Source of the DNA: Allomuricauda sp. TY007
Lineage (GTDB): Bacteria; Bacteroidota; Bacteroidia; Flavobacteriales; Flavobacteriaceae
DNA: 64,000 bases
Reading direction: 5' to 3'
Assembly (NCBI RefSeq): GCF_010468565.1
Contig: NZ_WUEG01000008.1
Location: 124,001 to 188,000 of the forward strand
Shown here: positions 51,608 through 59,682 of the stretch, piece by piece
How positions within the stretch are numbered: the stretch's first letter is position 1
Layout of the letters: each line of letters opens with the position of its first letter
Notes under the pieces: model-generated
What the model was told of the DNA's origin: nothing
Database searches by the model: none
What the model saw: only the letters and a program-made list of their open reading frames with translations
Program-made: the position numbers and the translations under genes

Positions 51608-51741
51608 GTCACTTAACTCTATATGCTCTTATCTTAAATTTATGCTTTATTATATTCATTAAAATATTTTTTATATTTTAATTTTGCTTTTTACGATTCA
51701 AATAAATATTTTAAAGTTTTTTTTGAATATAATCACAAACC

Positions 51742-51903
51742 ATGAGCAAAAGTTTTTCCCGATCAGACCTAGAACAAATCATCAGCCTACAACTGGAAAG
51801 CCTACAAGCCATGCAAAAGGTATTGGACGGTTTACGTAACCAAAACGAACGCTTGGAGCGCAGTAACCAAAAACTAAGAAAAAGAATTTCTGAATATGAG
51901 TAG
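51742..51903 (+). CDS. 53-aa coiled-coil small protein
   Basis: A short frame from ATG 51742 to TAG 51903. It starts SKSFSRSDLEQIISLQLESL and continues as one amphipathic helix with Leu/Ile at heptad spacing and a charged tail (NERLERSNQKLRKR), so a short dimeric coiled coil is likely. It is preceded by a long AT-rich stretch and lies between the divergent XRE regulator and the convergent tRNA-Val. It could be a small regulator partner. Coding status rests on the regular heptads and clean start only. Confidence 0.5.
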   Translation: MSKSFSRSDLEQIISLQLESLQAMQKVLDGLRNQNERLERSNQKLRKRISEYE

Positions 51904-51910
51904 AAAAAGT

Positions 51911-51984
51911 GGGATATACTGGATTCGAACCAGTGACCTCTGCCCTGTCAAGGCAGCGCTCTAAACCAACTGAGCTAATATCCC
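51911..51984 (-). tRNA. tRNA-Val (anticodon GAC)
   Basis: On the minus strand all arms form: acceptor GGGATAT/ATATCCC, D-stem GCTC/GAGC, anticodon stem CTGCC/GGCAG with loop TTGACAG (anticodon GAC), and T-arm ACTGG-TTCGAAT-CCAGT. The length is 74 nt and CCA is not encoded. Confidence 0.95.
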
Positions 51985-52011
51985 TTTGAAAACGGGGTGC
52001 AATATCGGAAA

Positions 52012-52425
52012 TTAATCCCAATCTCCATACTCTGCCGAGTTCTTTGATGTCTCGTGCAGGGTAATATGCAACAATTGTCCCTTTTTAAGCTTTGGTTTTA
52101 GGATATCGTAGATGACTTTTACGAAGTACTCCGTTGTTGGGAGTAGATTTTTAAACTCTGGACAATCCTCGTTCAAGTTTTTGTGATCAAAACGCTCCTC
52201 AACCTCATCCTTGATCAAAGCACCCAGATCGGCCAAATCCATAACAAACCCAGTATCCGGGTCAACCTCGCCCTTTATCCTCACCTCAAGATCAAAGTTA
52301 TGACCGTGAAAACTAGGGCTGTTGCACTTTCCGAACACTTCAATGTTCTTTTCCTTGCTCCATTTTGGGTTATGGAGCCTGTGTGCGGCATTAAAATGGG
52401 CTTTTCTACAAATCGTGGCAATCAT
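52012..52425 (-). CDS. queD: 6-carboxy-5,6,7,8-tetrahydropterin synthase (QueD / PTPS family)
   Basis: 137 aa. Zinc ligands: His in FNAAHRLH near 15 and HGHNFDLEV near 40-48; catalytic Cys in GKCNSPSFHG near 33; FDHKNLNED near 79; TTEYFVKVIYDIL near 97 and the ligand-binding Glu in HETSKNSAEY near 123. QueD makes the pterin precursor of queuosine; eukaryotic-type 6-pyruvoyl-tetrahydropterin synthase is the related alternative. No other queuosine genes are adjacent. Confidence 0.92.
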   Translation of the reverse strand: MIATICRKAHFNAAHRLHNPKWSKEKNIEVFGKCNSPSFHGHNFDLEVRIKGEVDPDTGFVMDLADLGALIKDEVEERFDHKNLNEDCPEFKNLLPTTEYFVKVIYDILKPKLKKGQLLHITLHETSKNSAEYGDWD

Positions 52426-52595
52426 GCTGCAAAGTTAAGTTCTTTTTCTGCAATCATATTTTATTGATTCAAAAAAATATGCAAAAGGGTCTTGAACCTT
52501 TCAATTTCAAATTGAAATTCAAACTTGTTCTTGTTAACTTTATACAATAGGCAAACAGCCTTCAAAATAACATTTGAAATAAAAAATAATACACT

Positions 52596-53282
52596 ATGAA
52601 AATTACCTTTTTAGGACATGCTTCTTTCTTGATCGAGATGAACGGAAAACATATTTTGATCGACCCTTTTATCACCGGCAACGAGATGGCATCCGATATT
52701 AATATTGATGACCTTAAGGTCGACTATATTTTTCTGACCCATGGCCACCAAGACCATGTTCTTGATGTGGAAGCTATTGCAAAGAACAATCCAGATGCTT
52801 TATTGGTCTCCAATTTTGAGGTGGTGAGTTGGTTTGCCAACAAAGGCATCGACGGACATGGCATGAACCATGGAGGAAAATATGCCTTTGATTTTGGAAC
52901 GGCCAAATATGTAACTGCCATCCACTCCAGCATGCTGCCCGATGGAAGCAACGGGGGCAATCCCGGGGGATTTGTACTCTGGGACGATTCAAAATGCATA
53001 TACATTGCCGGGGACACTGCCTTGACCAAGGATATGGAGCTGATTCCTAAAACCTGTCCAAAATTGAATATTGCAATTTTACCTATTGGGGACAATTTTA
53101 CCATGGGATACGAAGATGCCGCCATTGCCAGTGATTTTATCCAGTGCAATCAAATCATCGGATGTCATTATGATACCTTCCCTCCTATTAAAATAGATAA
53201 ATCCAAAGCAGTTGCGTATTTCGACAAAAAAGGAAAAAAATTGATGCTTCCAGATATTGGAGAGTCCATTACCATCGATTGA
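52596..53282 (+). CDS. UPF0173-type metal-dependent hydrolase (metallo-beta-lactamase fold)
   Basis: 228 aa. FLGHASFLIEMNGKHILIDPFITGN near 4-28, the metal motif THGHQDHVLD (HxHxDH variant HGHQDH near 49-54), MNHGGKYAFDFG near 90, IYIAGDTALTKDM near 132 and CHYDTFPPI near 190. The substrate of UPF0173 proteins is not established. It has its own upstream region of 170 bases shared with queD (divergent). No riboswitch on this side. Confidence 0.92.
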   Translation: MKITFLGHASFLIEMNGKHILIDPFITGNEMASDINIDDLKVDYIFLTHGHQDHVLDVEAIAKNNPDALLVSNFEVVSWFANKGIDGHGMNHGGKYAFDFGTAKYVTAIHSSMLPDGSNGGNPGGFVLWDDSKCIYIAGDTALTKDMELIPKTCPKLNIAILPIGDNFTMGYEDAAIASDFIQCNQIIGCHYDTFPPIKIDKSKAVAYFDKKGKKLMLPDIGESITID

Positions 53283-53500
53283 TACGGTTTACCCGGAAAA
53301 GCCGGAAATAGCATACCATCTTTGCCATAAAAATTCAACATAGAAAGTTTCGGATTCCACTAAATACTGACGCTTTACTCCATGGTAAAGTCTTTTTATC
53401 TGTCTTTATTCAATAATAGTTGTTTATGAGAGCTCCAGTTATATTCAGGAAAATTGAAAAAATGGATGTGACCTTCCCGCGATAGGTTCTTAATTATGTG

Positions 53501-53508
53501 TACCTTTG
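53501..53508 (+). promoter_or_regulatory. Promoter -7 element of the thiamine salvage operon
   Basis: TACCTTTG matches TAnnTTTG exactly and lies about eight bases before the TPP riboswitch, so transcription would begin at the start of the aptamer. Confidence 0.6.
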
Positions 53509-53515
53509 GAAAAGC

Positions 53516-53592
53516 TTTAGGGGTATTCTGTAAAGAATTGAGAGAGTCCCTTGGAACCTGATACGGCTCACACCGACGTAGGGAAAAGCGAA
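53516..53592 (+). ncRNA. TPP (THI-box) riboswitch
   Basis: Conserved THI-box parts in order: GGGGTATTC opening, TTGAGAGAGTCCC (variant of CTGAGA...ACCC), the invariant GGAACCTGAT, and CGACGTAGGGAAA closing. It lies about 80 bases before thiM, the first gene of a thiamine salvage operon, so high TPP should switch the operon off. No clear downstream terminator stem with a T-run was seen; the following 75 bases may instead control translation. Confidence 0.92.
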
Positions 53593-53669
53593 ACAGGCAT
53601 CACTTGTTGGTGTACCTTTCCTTTTGTTTTCCGATTAGCTCCTAAGGCCATTTTAATTTAAAATCAATA

Positions 53670-54473
53670 ATGGCAATGGAAAAAAATCTCTGGAGACACA
53701 TTCAATCCGTAAAATCAAAATCACCGCTGGTGCATAACATCACCAACTATGTGGTGATGAACAATACCGCCAATGCACTATTGGCGGCAGGTGCATCCCC
53801 GATCATGGCCCATGCAAAATCCGAGGTCCGTGATATGGTGGCCCTTGCCAATGCCACGGTAATCAATATAGGCACCTTGGACGAATATTGGGGCGAGACC
53901 ATACTTTTGGCTGCCGAAACCGCCCATGCATTGGGCAAACCATGGGTTCTGGACCCTGTTGGTGCCGGGGCCACCCCATTTAGGGATAAGACCCTCCAAC
54001 AACTATTGGCGTTCAAACCGACCGTTGTCAAAGGTAACGCCTCAGAAATCATGGCATTGGCCCAAACAAGTCAAGAACCCACCAAAGGAGTGGACAGTAC
54101 AGCTACAAGTGATGAGGCTGTAGCAGCTGCCCACACGATTTGTTCAACATATGGTACCATGGTCTGTATATCCGGTGCCAAGGACATCATCACAGACGGC
54201 ACCCAAGCTGTCCAAATAGAAAATGGACATCCATTAATGGCTAAGGTGACCGGAACGGGCTGTACTGCATCTGCATTGATCGGTGCCTTTATCGGAGTTA
54301 CGGAAAATAAGACCGAAGCCGTGACCGCCGCAATGGTCTTGATGGGCATAGCGGGCGAACTCGCGGAAAAACGATCCAATGGTCCCGGCACCCTACAATT
54401 ACATCTTATTGATACGCTATATACCCTTTCGGAAAAAGAGTTTTTCGATCATATCAAGATATGCAACCTATGA
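53670..54473 (+). CDS. thiM: Hydroxyethylthiazole kinase
   Basis: 267 aa (an ATG two codons downstream is equally possible). VHNITNYVVMNNTANALLAAGASPIMAHA near 20-50 is the thiazole-binding signature, DPVGAGATPFR near 93-103 binds phosphate, and KVTGTGCTASALIGAF near 192-207 contains the conserved Cys. It phosphorylates hydroxyethylthiazole with ATP for thiamine salvage. First gene behind the TPP riboswitch; overlaps thiE by 4 bases. Confidence 0.95.
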   Translation: MAMEKNLWRHIQSVKSKSPLVHNITNYVVMNNTANALLAAGASPIMAHAKSEVRDMVALANATVINIGTLDEYWGETILLAAETAHALGKPWVLDPVGAGATPFRDKTLQQLLAFKPTVVKGNASEIMALAQTSQEPTKGVDSTATSDEAVAAAHTICSTYGTMVCISGAKDIITDGTQAVQIENGHPLMAKVTGTGCTASALIGAFIGVTENKTEAVTAAMVLMGIAGELAEKRSNGPGTLQLHLIDTLYTLSEKEFFDHIKICNL

Positions 54474-55108
54474 AGCTCCATTCCCAATTCCCTTATGCCT
54501 TGTATTTGGTCATTTCAGAAGAAGCCTGCCGTGGAAAAGATATATTGAAGGTTGCGGAACAGGCTATCCAAGGAGGTGTCGACATCATCCAATTACGTGA
54601 AAAGCAATTGAACGAACCCCTATTTTTGGAAAGGGCAAAACGATTAAGGGAGATTACGGAGAAATATGGTGTCCCATTGATCATCAACGATAATCCAACC
54701 ATAACCTCCAAGGTCAATGCTGCCGGTATCCATGTGGGCAACAATGATATCCGTCCTACAACACTACGACAACAGCCTCCTTTCAAGGAAAAGCTCATCG
54801 GGTATTCCATAGAGTATTTGACACAACTGGACAATTTGCAAACGATGGTATCCGACTACCTCGCGATAAGCCCGGTATTTAGGACCGACACCAAAACGGA
54901 TACCGTGACAGAATGGGGTTTGGAGGGCATATCAAAAATCCGACAGTTGACCCCCAAGCCATTGGTGGCCATTGGCAATCTCCATGCAAAAAATGCCAAG
55001 ACCGTTACTAAGGCCGGAGCGGATTGTATCGCCGTGGTATCCGCCATTTGCGGTGCCGACCAGCCACAAAGAGCAGCCTATGAACTAAAAAATGCAATCC
55101 TGACATGA
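54470..55108 (+). CDS. thiE: Thiamine phosphate synthase
   Basis: 212 aa from the ATG at 54470 that overlaps the thiM stop (ATGA). An ATG three codons upstream is possible. TIM-barrel motifs: IIQLREKQL near 41-49, PLIINDN near 70-76, AGIHVGNNDIRP near 88-99 and AISPVFRTDTKTD near 130-142. It joins the thiazole phosphate from ThiM and the pyrimidine diphosphate from ThiD into thiamine monophosphate. thiD follows with a 4-base overlap. Confidence 0.95.
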   Translation: MKLHSQFPYALYLVISEEACRGKDILKVAEQAIQGGVDIIQLREKQLNEPLFLERAKRLREITEKYGVPLIINDNPTITSKVNAAGIHVGNNDIRPTTLRQQPPFKEKLIGYSIEYLTQLDNLQTMVSDYLAISPVFRTDTKTDTVTEWGLEGISKIRQLTPKPLVAIGNLHAKNAKTVTKAGADCIAVVSAICGADQPQRAAYELKNAILT

Positions 55109-55938
55109 AAAAGTACACTTATCCCTCGGTTTTGTCCATTGCCGGTTTTGACGGGAGCGGAGGAGCTGGAATCCAGGCAGACATCAAGACTATATCGGCA
55201 TTGGGATGTTACGCCACAACGGTGCTGACAGCCCTGCCCGTACAGAACACTCAAGGGGTGCGAAACATCTACCCCATACCATTGGAAGCTGTTGAGGACC
55301 AAATCGAAGCGGTTATGGACGATATCATGCCCGATGCCATAAAAATAGGAATGGTGCACACCCCTGAATTAGTGGAAAGGATAGCGGGTACCTTAAAAAA
55401 ATACGAAGCGGTACCCATCGTGTTCGATCCTGTTATGGTGGCCACCAGTGGGCATCGGCTTATCGAAGAGGATTCAATAAATGCCCTGATAGAGCAATTG
55501 CTCCCCATCGCAACGGTCATTACACCAAATATGGATGAAGCAGCCATCTTGGCCAATATGAACGTGAAGACATTGGAAGAAATGAGAATTGCCGGAAAAC
55601 AAATCAAAGAACTGGGTTGCAACAGCATCCTCATGAAAGGAGGTCATCAAGAGACGACAAATATTACCTCCTTGTTTTTTGACCCAAACAGTCGATGCCA
55701 TCCTTTTGAAGTGACAAAGATCAGAACCAACAATACACACGGTTCGGGCTGCACCCTGTCTTCTGCCATTGCCGCTTATTTGGCACAGGGCAGAACCCTT
55801 TTTGAAGCCGTAGATCTTGGCCAACGCTATGTGCACCGTGCCATTGACAGCGGAAAAAATGTCTGGACCGGAAAGGGGAACGGCCCCTTGAACCACTTTT
55901 TCAACCCTCAAAAAATGATAAAAAATGAAATGGAGTGA
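55105..55938 (+). CDS. thiD: Hydroxymethylpyrimidine/phosphomethylpyrimidine kinase
   Basis: 277 aa ribokinase-fold enzyme. SIAGFDGSGGAGIQADIKTISALG near 10-34, the VPIVFDPVMVATSG segment near 98, LMKGGH near 175 and the anion-hole NTHGSGCTLSSAIAAY near 212-227 with catalytic Cys/Asp region. It carries out both phosphorylations of the thiamine pyrimidine. Overlaps thiE by 4 bases and tenA by 14, so translation is tightly coupled. Confidence 0.95.
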   Translation: MKKYTYPSVLSIAGFDGSGGAGIQADIKTISALGCYATTVLTALPVQNTQGVRNIYPIPLEAVEDQIEAVMDDIMPDAIKIGMVHTPELVERIAGTLKKYEAVPIVFDPVMVATSGHRLIEEDSINALIEQLLPIATVITPNMDEAAILANMNVKTLEEMRIAGKQIKELGCNSILMKGGHQETTNITSLFFDPNSRCHPFEVTKIRTNNTHGSGCTLSSAIAAYLAQGRTLFEAVDLGQRYVHRAIDSGKNVWTGKGNGPLNHFFNPQKMIKNEME

Positions 55939-56575
55939 ACAGACTTGGGAAAAAATAGATACGACTTACAAGGGCATCCTGAACATGCCATTTGTCCAAG
56001 AGTTGGCAAACGGTACCCTTCCCAAAAACAAATTTCAGTTTTATATGGCACAGGATTCCCTTTATCTGGAGCATTTCGGCAGGGCATTGGCACTGATAGG
56101 TGCCAAATCCCATGATATAGGGGATGCCTTGACCTATATCCGTTTTGCGGAGGGCGCCATAGTCGTGGAAAATGCGCTGCACGAATCCTATTTTCAGGAT
56201 TTTGGGGTAACGGACAAGGGTACGATACAACCGGCATGCCATCACTATACCCACTTTTTAAAGAGTACGGCAGCTTTGGACCCCGTGGAAGTGGCCCTGG
56301 CCGCCACTCTGCCCTGCTTTTGGATCTATAAAAAAGTGGGCGATCACATTTACAAAGAACAACAAATCGCCAACAACCCATACCAACGTTGGATCGACAC
56401 CTATGGTGGGGAGGAATTTTCAAATAGTGTCCAACGTGCCATCATGATATGCGATCTTGCGGCGGAGCGTAGCACCCCTGGCATAAGGACCAGAATGACC
56501 GAAGCTTTTATCCACGCCTCGCATTTGGAGTATCATTTCTGGGATGCAGCATATACCGAAAGAACATGGAATTGA
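55925..56575 (+). CDS. tenA: Thiaminase II / aminopyrimidine aminohydrolase TenA
   Basis: 216 aa all-helical protein. Catalytic Cys in ATLPCFWIYKKVG near 128, the C-terminal Glu in HASHLEYHFWDAAY near 203, and FQFYMAQDSLYLEHFGRAL near 38-56 (substrate Asp and Tyr). It hydrolyses aminomethylpyrimidine breakdown products of thiamine to hydroxymethylpyrimidine, feeding ThiD. The Cys marks it as the TenA_C rather than the TenA_E subgroup. It overlaps thiD by 14 bases and the HAD gene by 10. Confidence 0.94.
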   Translation: MKWSEQTWEKIDTTYKGILNMPFVQELANGTLPKNKFQFYMAQDSLYLEHFGRALALIGAKSHDIGDALTYIRFAEGAIVVENALHESYFQDFGVTDKGTIQPACHHYTHFLKSTAALDPVEVALAATLPCFWIYKKVGDHIYKEQQIANNPYQRWIDTYGGEEFSNSVQRAIMICDLAAERSTPGIRTRMTEAFIHASHLEYHFWDAAYTERTWN

Positions 56576-57198
56576 TATTGAAGGACAAAAAAGCCATCAT
56601 TTTTGATATGGACGGGGTGTTGGTGGAAAGTGAAGGCTTATGGAAGCAGGCCGAATTTGAGATCTTTTCCTCTCTTGGGGTATCGGTAACAGAAAAAGGC
56701 AGCTTGCTGACCCGGTCCATGACTACCATGGAGGTCACCCGGTTCTGGTATGGACAGTTTCCTTGGAAGGGAAAAACATTTTCCGAGGTGGAAGCGATGG
56801 TCATCCAAAGGGTCATGGAACTGATACAGTCCGAAGATTGTGTCATCAAAGGGGTGAGGGCCTTTATCAAAAAACTTAAAGCAGAACACTATAAAATAGG
56901 ATTAGCGACCAATGCACCGCAAAAAATCATTCCAACGGTATTGGAAAGGACAAAGACCACAGAGCTGTTCGATATAGTGTCATCCGCCGATGCCGAAGTA
57001 AAGGGCAAGCCGCATCCGGCCATATACCTCAACACGGCCAAAAAGCTAAAGGTAAAGCCTTGGGAGTGTGCCGCAATCGAAGATAGTCCAACAGGAATGG
57101 AAGCAGCCAAGGTTGCTGGGATGACGGTAATTGCCTATACCAAGCAGCATGAAAACAAAGCCTTCAAATGGGCCGATCATGAGATTGACAGGTTTTAA
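56566..57198 (+). CDS. HAD family phosphatase in the thiamine operon, candidate thiamine-monophosphate phosphatase
   Basis: 210 aa, HAD subfamily IA with a small helical cap. Motif I IIFDMDGVLVESEGLW (Asp nucleophile near 14), motif II LATNAP near 115, motif III KGKPHPAIY near 147, motif IV IEDSPTGMEAA near 168. It overlaps tenA by 10 bases, so it is firmly part of the riboswitch-controlled operon. Family IA members include beta-phosphoglucomutases and sugar-phosphate phosphatases; the context suggests TMP dephosphorylation instead. Thiamine genes clustered with HAD ThMP phosphatases have been described in bacteria. No thiL gene is in the window. Confidence 0.85.
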   Translation: MELILKDKKAIIFDMDGVLVESEGLWKQAEFEIFSSLGVSVTEKGSLLTRSMTTMEVTRFWYGQFPWKGKTFSEVEAMVIQRVMELIQSEDCVIKGVRAFIKKLKAEHYKIGLATNAPQKIIPTVLERTKTTELFDIVSSADAEVKGKPHPAIYLNTAKKLKVKPWECAAIEDSPTGMEAAKVAGMTVIAYTKQHENKAFKWADHEIDRF

Positions 57199-57316
57199 TA
57201 TCAACTACCTTGAAACTAATCCCTTACATAAAAAAGCAGTCTACAAACATGGGAAAGGCTGGGAACGATAGGGCTTAGCCTTCTTGACGACCTAGCACCC
57301 CTATAAACAGAAAAGT

Positions 57317-58234
57317 ATGAAGGAAGCAAAAATTTACATTATTGGTTCGGGAGCCATTGGAAAGGCTCTTGCGGTTTTTTTACAACAGGAAAACAAACAG
57401 GTTCTTCTGGTCAGGGGGAGTGTGGATCATATACCCGACACTGAAGAAACCATTACCGTCATTGGAAAAGAAAGCACATTCCAACAAAGGATAACGACAA
57501 CAACCTTTAAGGGCCTGCAAGCCATCAATGGGATTGTTTTGATTACCGTAAAAGCATTCGCCAATAGGGAAATCGCCCAAAAACTGAAAGAAAAGGAAGG
57601 GGATTTCTCCGTGGTGCTCCTCCAAAACGGACTCCATGTGGAACGTCCCTTTGAAGGGTTTGATAACGTATATCGTTGTGTCCTATTTTCCACCAGTCAA
57701 GTAACGGGCGACAATGAGGTTACCTTTAAATCCGTGACTTCATCACCAGTGGGGAGCGTAAGGGGAAACAACAATGGACTTCAGGACTTGGTCGATACGA
57801 TCAACACCCAACACTTTGGTTTCCGAAGTGAAACCGATATCACTCCAATACTATGGACAAAAGTAATCGCCAATTGTGCCTTTAACTCCATCTGTCCCTT
57901 GCTCGAAACCGACAATGGCATTTTTATCAGGAATTCCGAAGCAGCAAAGTTGGCCAGAACCGTTATCGAAGAGTGTGTTGCATTGGCACAAGAACAAGGA
58001 ATCAATCTTGACAAGGATGCCATAGAAAAAAACTTATTGCTCATCAGTCAACGCTCTGATGGTCAATTAATTTCCACCTATATGGACATCCTTCAAAATA
58101 GAAGAACAGAAATTGAGAGTTTGAACCTTGAAATCTCAAGAATGGCCAACGACATGGGCATACCCGAAACGGTAACGCATACAAGGTTGCTCGGGGAGTT
58201 GGTTCAATTAAAATCAACCATAAAAATAAAATAA
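57317..58234 (+). CDS. Ketopantoate reductase (PanE/ApbA) family protein
   Basis: 305 aa. Rossmann motif IIGSGAIGKALA (7-18), ITVKAF near 78, NGLHVERPFEG near 103, and the catalytic Lys region WTKVIANCAFNSICPLLETDNG near 180-201, with conserved Glu/Ser in the C-terminal helical domain (RRTEIESLNLEI near 265). PanE reduces ketopantoate with NADPH for CoA synthesis. The gene follows the thiamine operon after 118 bases and may be the last member or a separate unit. Historically apbA mutants of Salmonella had a thiamine phenotype through CoA. Other ketoacid substrates are possible, since the family is broad. Confidence 0.88.
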   Translation: MKEAKIYIIGSGAIGKALAVFLQQENKQVLLVRGSVDHIPDTEETITVIGKESTFQQRITTTTFKGLQAINGIVLITVKAFANREIAQKLKEKEGDFSVVLLQNGLHVERPFEGFDNVYRCVLFSTSQVTGDNEVTFKSVTSSPVGSVRGNNNGLQDLVDTINTQHFGFRSETDITPILWTKVIANCAFNSICPLLETDNGIFIRNSEAAKLARTVIEECVALAQEQGINLDKDAIEKNLLLISQRSDGQLISTYMDILQNRRTEIESLNLEISRMANDMGIPETVTHTRLLGELVQLKSTIKIK

Positions 58235-58599
58235 CGTGATTTCCATAAAGTACTGATTGGATAATGGAGAAAAGGGTTATGGTGATAAGTACCATACTAT
58301 TTTCCACATACCCAAAGGTAATGGGATAGGAAGGGCAGCGCCAGAAGTTATTAACCTCTAGAACATCCGGACTAAAAGTATCTGAGTGATGGAACGCCAG
58401 ATGTTTTCCCGAACATATAAGCATGCTTATTTTCCTTTATCCTTACTTCCCCACCAAGTTGAACATTTGTCCTAAGAATAAGGGGGATTAAAGTTCTTAT
58501 TCGGCTCAATTCTATAACCCTAACTTATTAATTACAGATTTGTGTAAAATCTTAAATCCAATTTTATATATTTTGGAGTTGCCAATCAAAACCGACCCC
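58235..58599. other. 365-bp region without a recognisable gene
   Basis: Both strands were read. No convincing short gene, RNA gene, exact TAnnTTTG element or repeat was seen. A frame open from 58540 runs into the EEP gene, but its first 20 codons precede the signal peptide. Confidence 0.6.
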
Positions 58600-59424
58600 A
58601 TGCTAAAAAGAATTACACTATTAGTCCTTCTAGTAGTTTCCCATTGCTTTGTATTCTCTCAAAAAGATGAAATCAGCTTGATTTCATGGAATATCAAGGA
58701 CTTTGGCAAAACCAAGAACATGGAAGAACTCAACCAAATTGCCGAAATTGTTAGGAACACCGATATTCTTGTTATCCAAGAGGTGGTGGCTGGATATGGT
58801 GGTGCACAGGCAGTGGCTAAACTTACGGATATCCTAAATCGAAAAGGCAGCAAATGGGACTATGTGATCAGTGACCCCACCAACAGCCCAAAATATGTTT
58901 CCGAACGTTATGCCTTTATTTGGAAGACCCATCGAATCAAGATCAAAAATAGGGGGTGGCTTATCTCGGAATTGGATTCCCTAATTGATAGAGAACCCTT
59001 TTTGCTGCACTTTTACATAGATGGAAAACAGTTTACGGTGATTGATTATCATTCCAGACCCTACAACAAAGATCCAGAAAGTGAGATCCGGGCACTCTCA
59101 ACCTATGTTATCGATTCCCTGAAAACCCCTTTGATCATTGCCGGGGATTTTAATGTGGATGAAAGAATGCCCGTCTTCAACACCTTAAAAAGGGTGGGAT
59201 ACAGGGCAACCATCACAAACCAAAAAACCACCTTAAAAAGGATTTGTAAAAGAAACGGTTACCTGAATTATCCCATCGATAACATTTTTTATTCCAAGGA
59301 CATCCAAAAAATAGAAGGTGATGTTATTGACTTTGTCAGATTTTGCGACCAGTTGGAAAAGGCCCGGAAATTATCGGATCATTTGCCTGTTTTTTTGAGG
59401 TTCAAATTGAGTATTAGTGAATAG
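58600..59424 (+). CDS. Secreted endonuclease/exonuclease/phosphatase (EEP) family protein
   Basis: 274 aa from the ATG at 58600, chosen because the signal peptide MLKRITLLVLLVVSHCFVFS starts there. EEP catalytic residues: Asn in SLISWNIKDFG near 30, Glu in LVIQEVV near 60, His in VIDYHSRPYN near 150, GDFNVDE near 185 and the final SDHLPVFLRF near 262. Substrates of secreted EEP proteins include DNA, RNA and phosphoesters; the similarity to DNase-I-like nucleases is moderate. Location periplasmic or extracellular. It lies apart from the thiamine operon and converges with the DUF4236 gene (11-base overlap). Confidence 0.88.
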   Translation: MLKRITLLVLLVVSHCFVFSQKDEISLISWNIKDFGKTKNMEELNQIAEIVRNTDILVIQEVVAGYGGAQAVAKLTDILNRKGSKWDYVISDPTNSPKYVSERYAFIWKTHRIKIKNRGWLISELDSLIDREPFLLHFYIDGKQFTVIDYHSRPYNKDPESEIRALSTYVIDSLKTPLIIAGDFNVDERMPVFNTLKRVGYRATITNQKTTLKRICKRNGYLNYPIDNIFYSKDIQKIEGDVIDFVRFCDQLEKARKLSDHLPVFLRFKLSISE

Positions 59425-59680
59425 AACCAATCCTATTTTGTTGAATGTAAAGTGCAAATGCCACCAATACAATAATCAATGACATGACCAAGCACCCGCT
59501 ATTTTTTGCCTTGGAAAAGGTTTTACGATAGGTCAACCCAGGAATTCCGGTCCGAATGGAATATCCTTTTGAACTTAAACTGCCCCGTTTTCCCCGATAG
59601 CTTGGTGTGATGCCTGATTTACTGATATTCAACCCAATGCCTTTTCCAAGTTTTATCTTTTTGTGAAATCGGAATGCCAT
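59414..59680 (-). CDS. DUF4236 domain-containing protein with a C-terminal membrane helix
   Basis: 88 aa. The DUF4236 signature covers 1-53: MAFRFHKKIKLGKGIGLNISKSG, then a Gly/Ser-rich YSIRTGIPGLTYRK. A hydrophobic helix (about 63-80) follows, so this domain is tethered to the inner membrane. The function of DUF4236 is unknown; from memory it is often found near mobile or defence-like genes. Last gene of a closely packed minus-strand operon, two bases after the VWA-like lipoprotein stop. Confidence 0.88.
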   Translation of the reverse strand: MAFRFHKKIKLGKGIGLNISKSGITPSYRGKRGSLSSKGYSIRTGIPGLTYRKTFSKAKNSGCLVMSLIIVLVAFALYIQQNRIGSIH

Positions 59681-59682
59681 GA

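Noticed and set aside
55908..56423. 171-codon minus-strand frame
   Set aside because: Shadow of tenA and the end of thiD, which have clear catalytic motifs.
57240..57316. Possible second TPP-type riboswitch on the minus strand
   Set aside because: Read on the minus strand it begins GGGGTGCTAGG and has GGCTAAG, but the essential GAACCTGAT and CGTAGGG parts are absent and no thiamine gene lies downstream on that strand.
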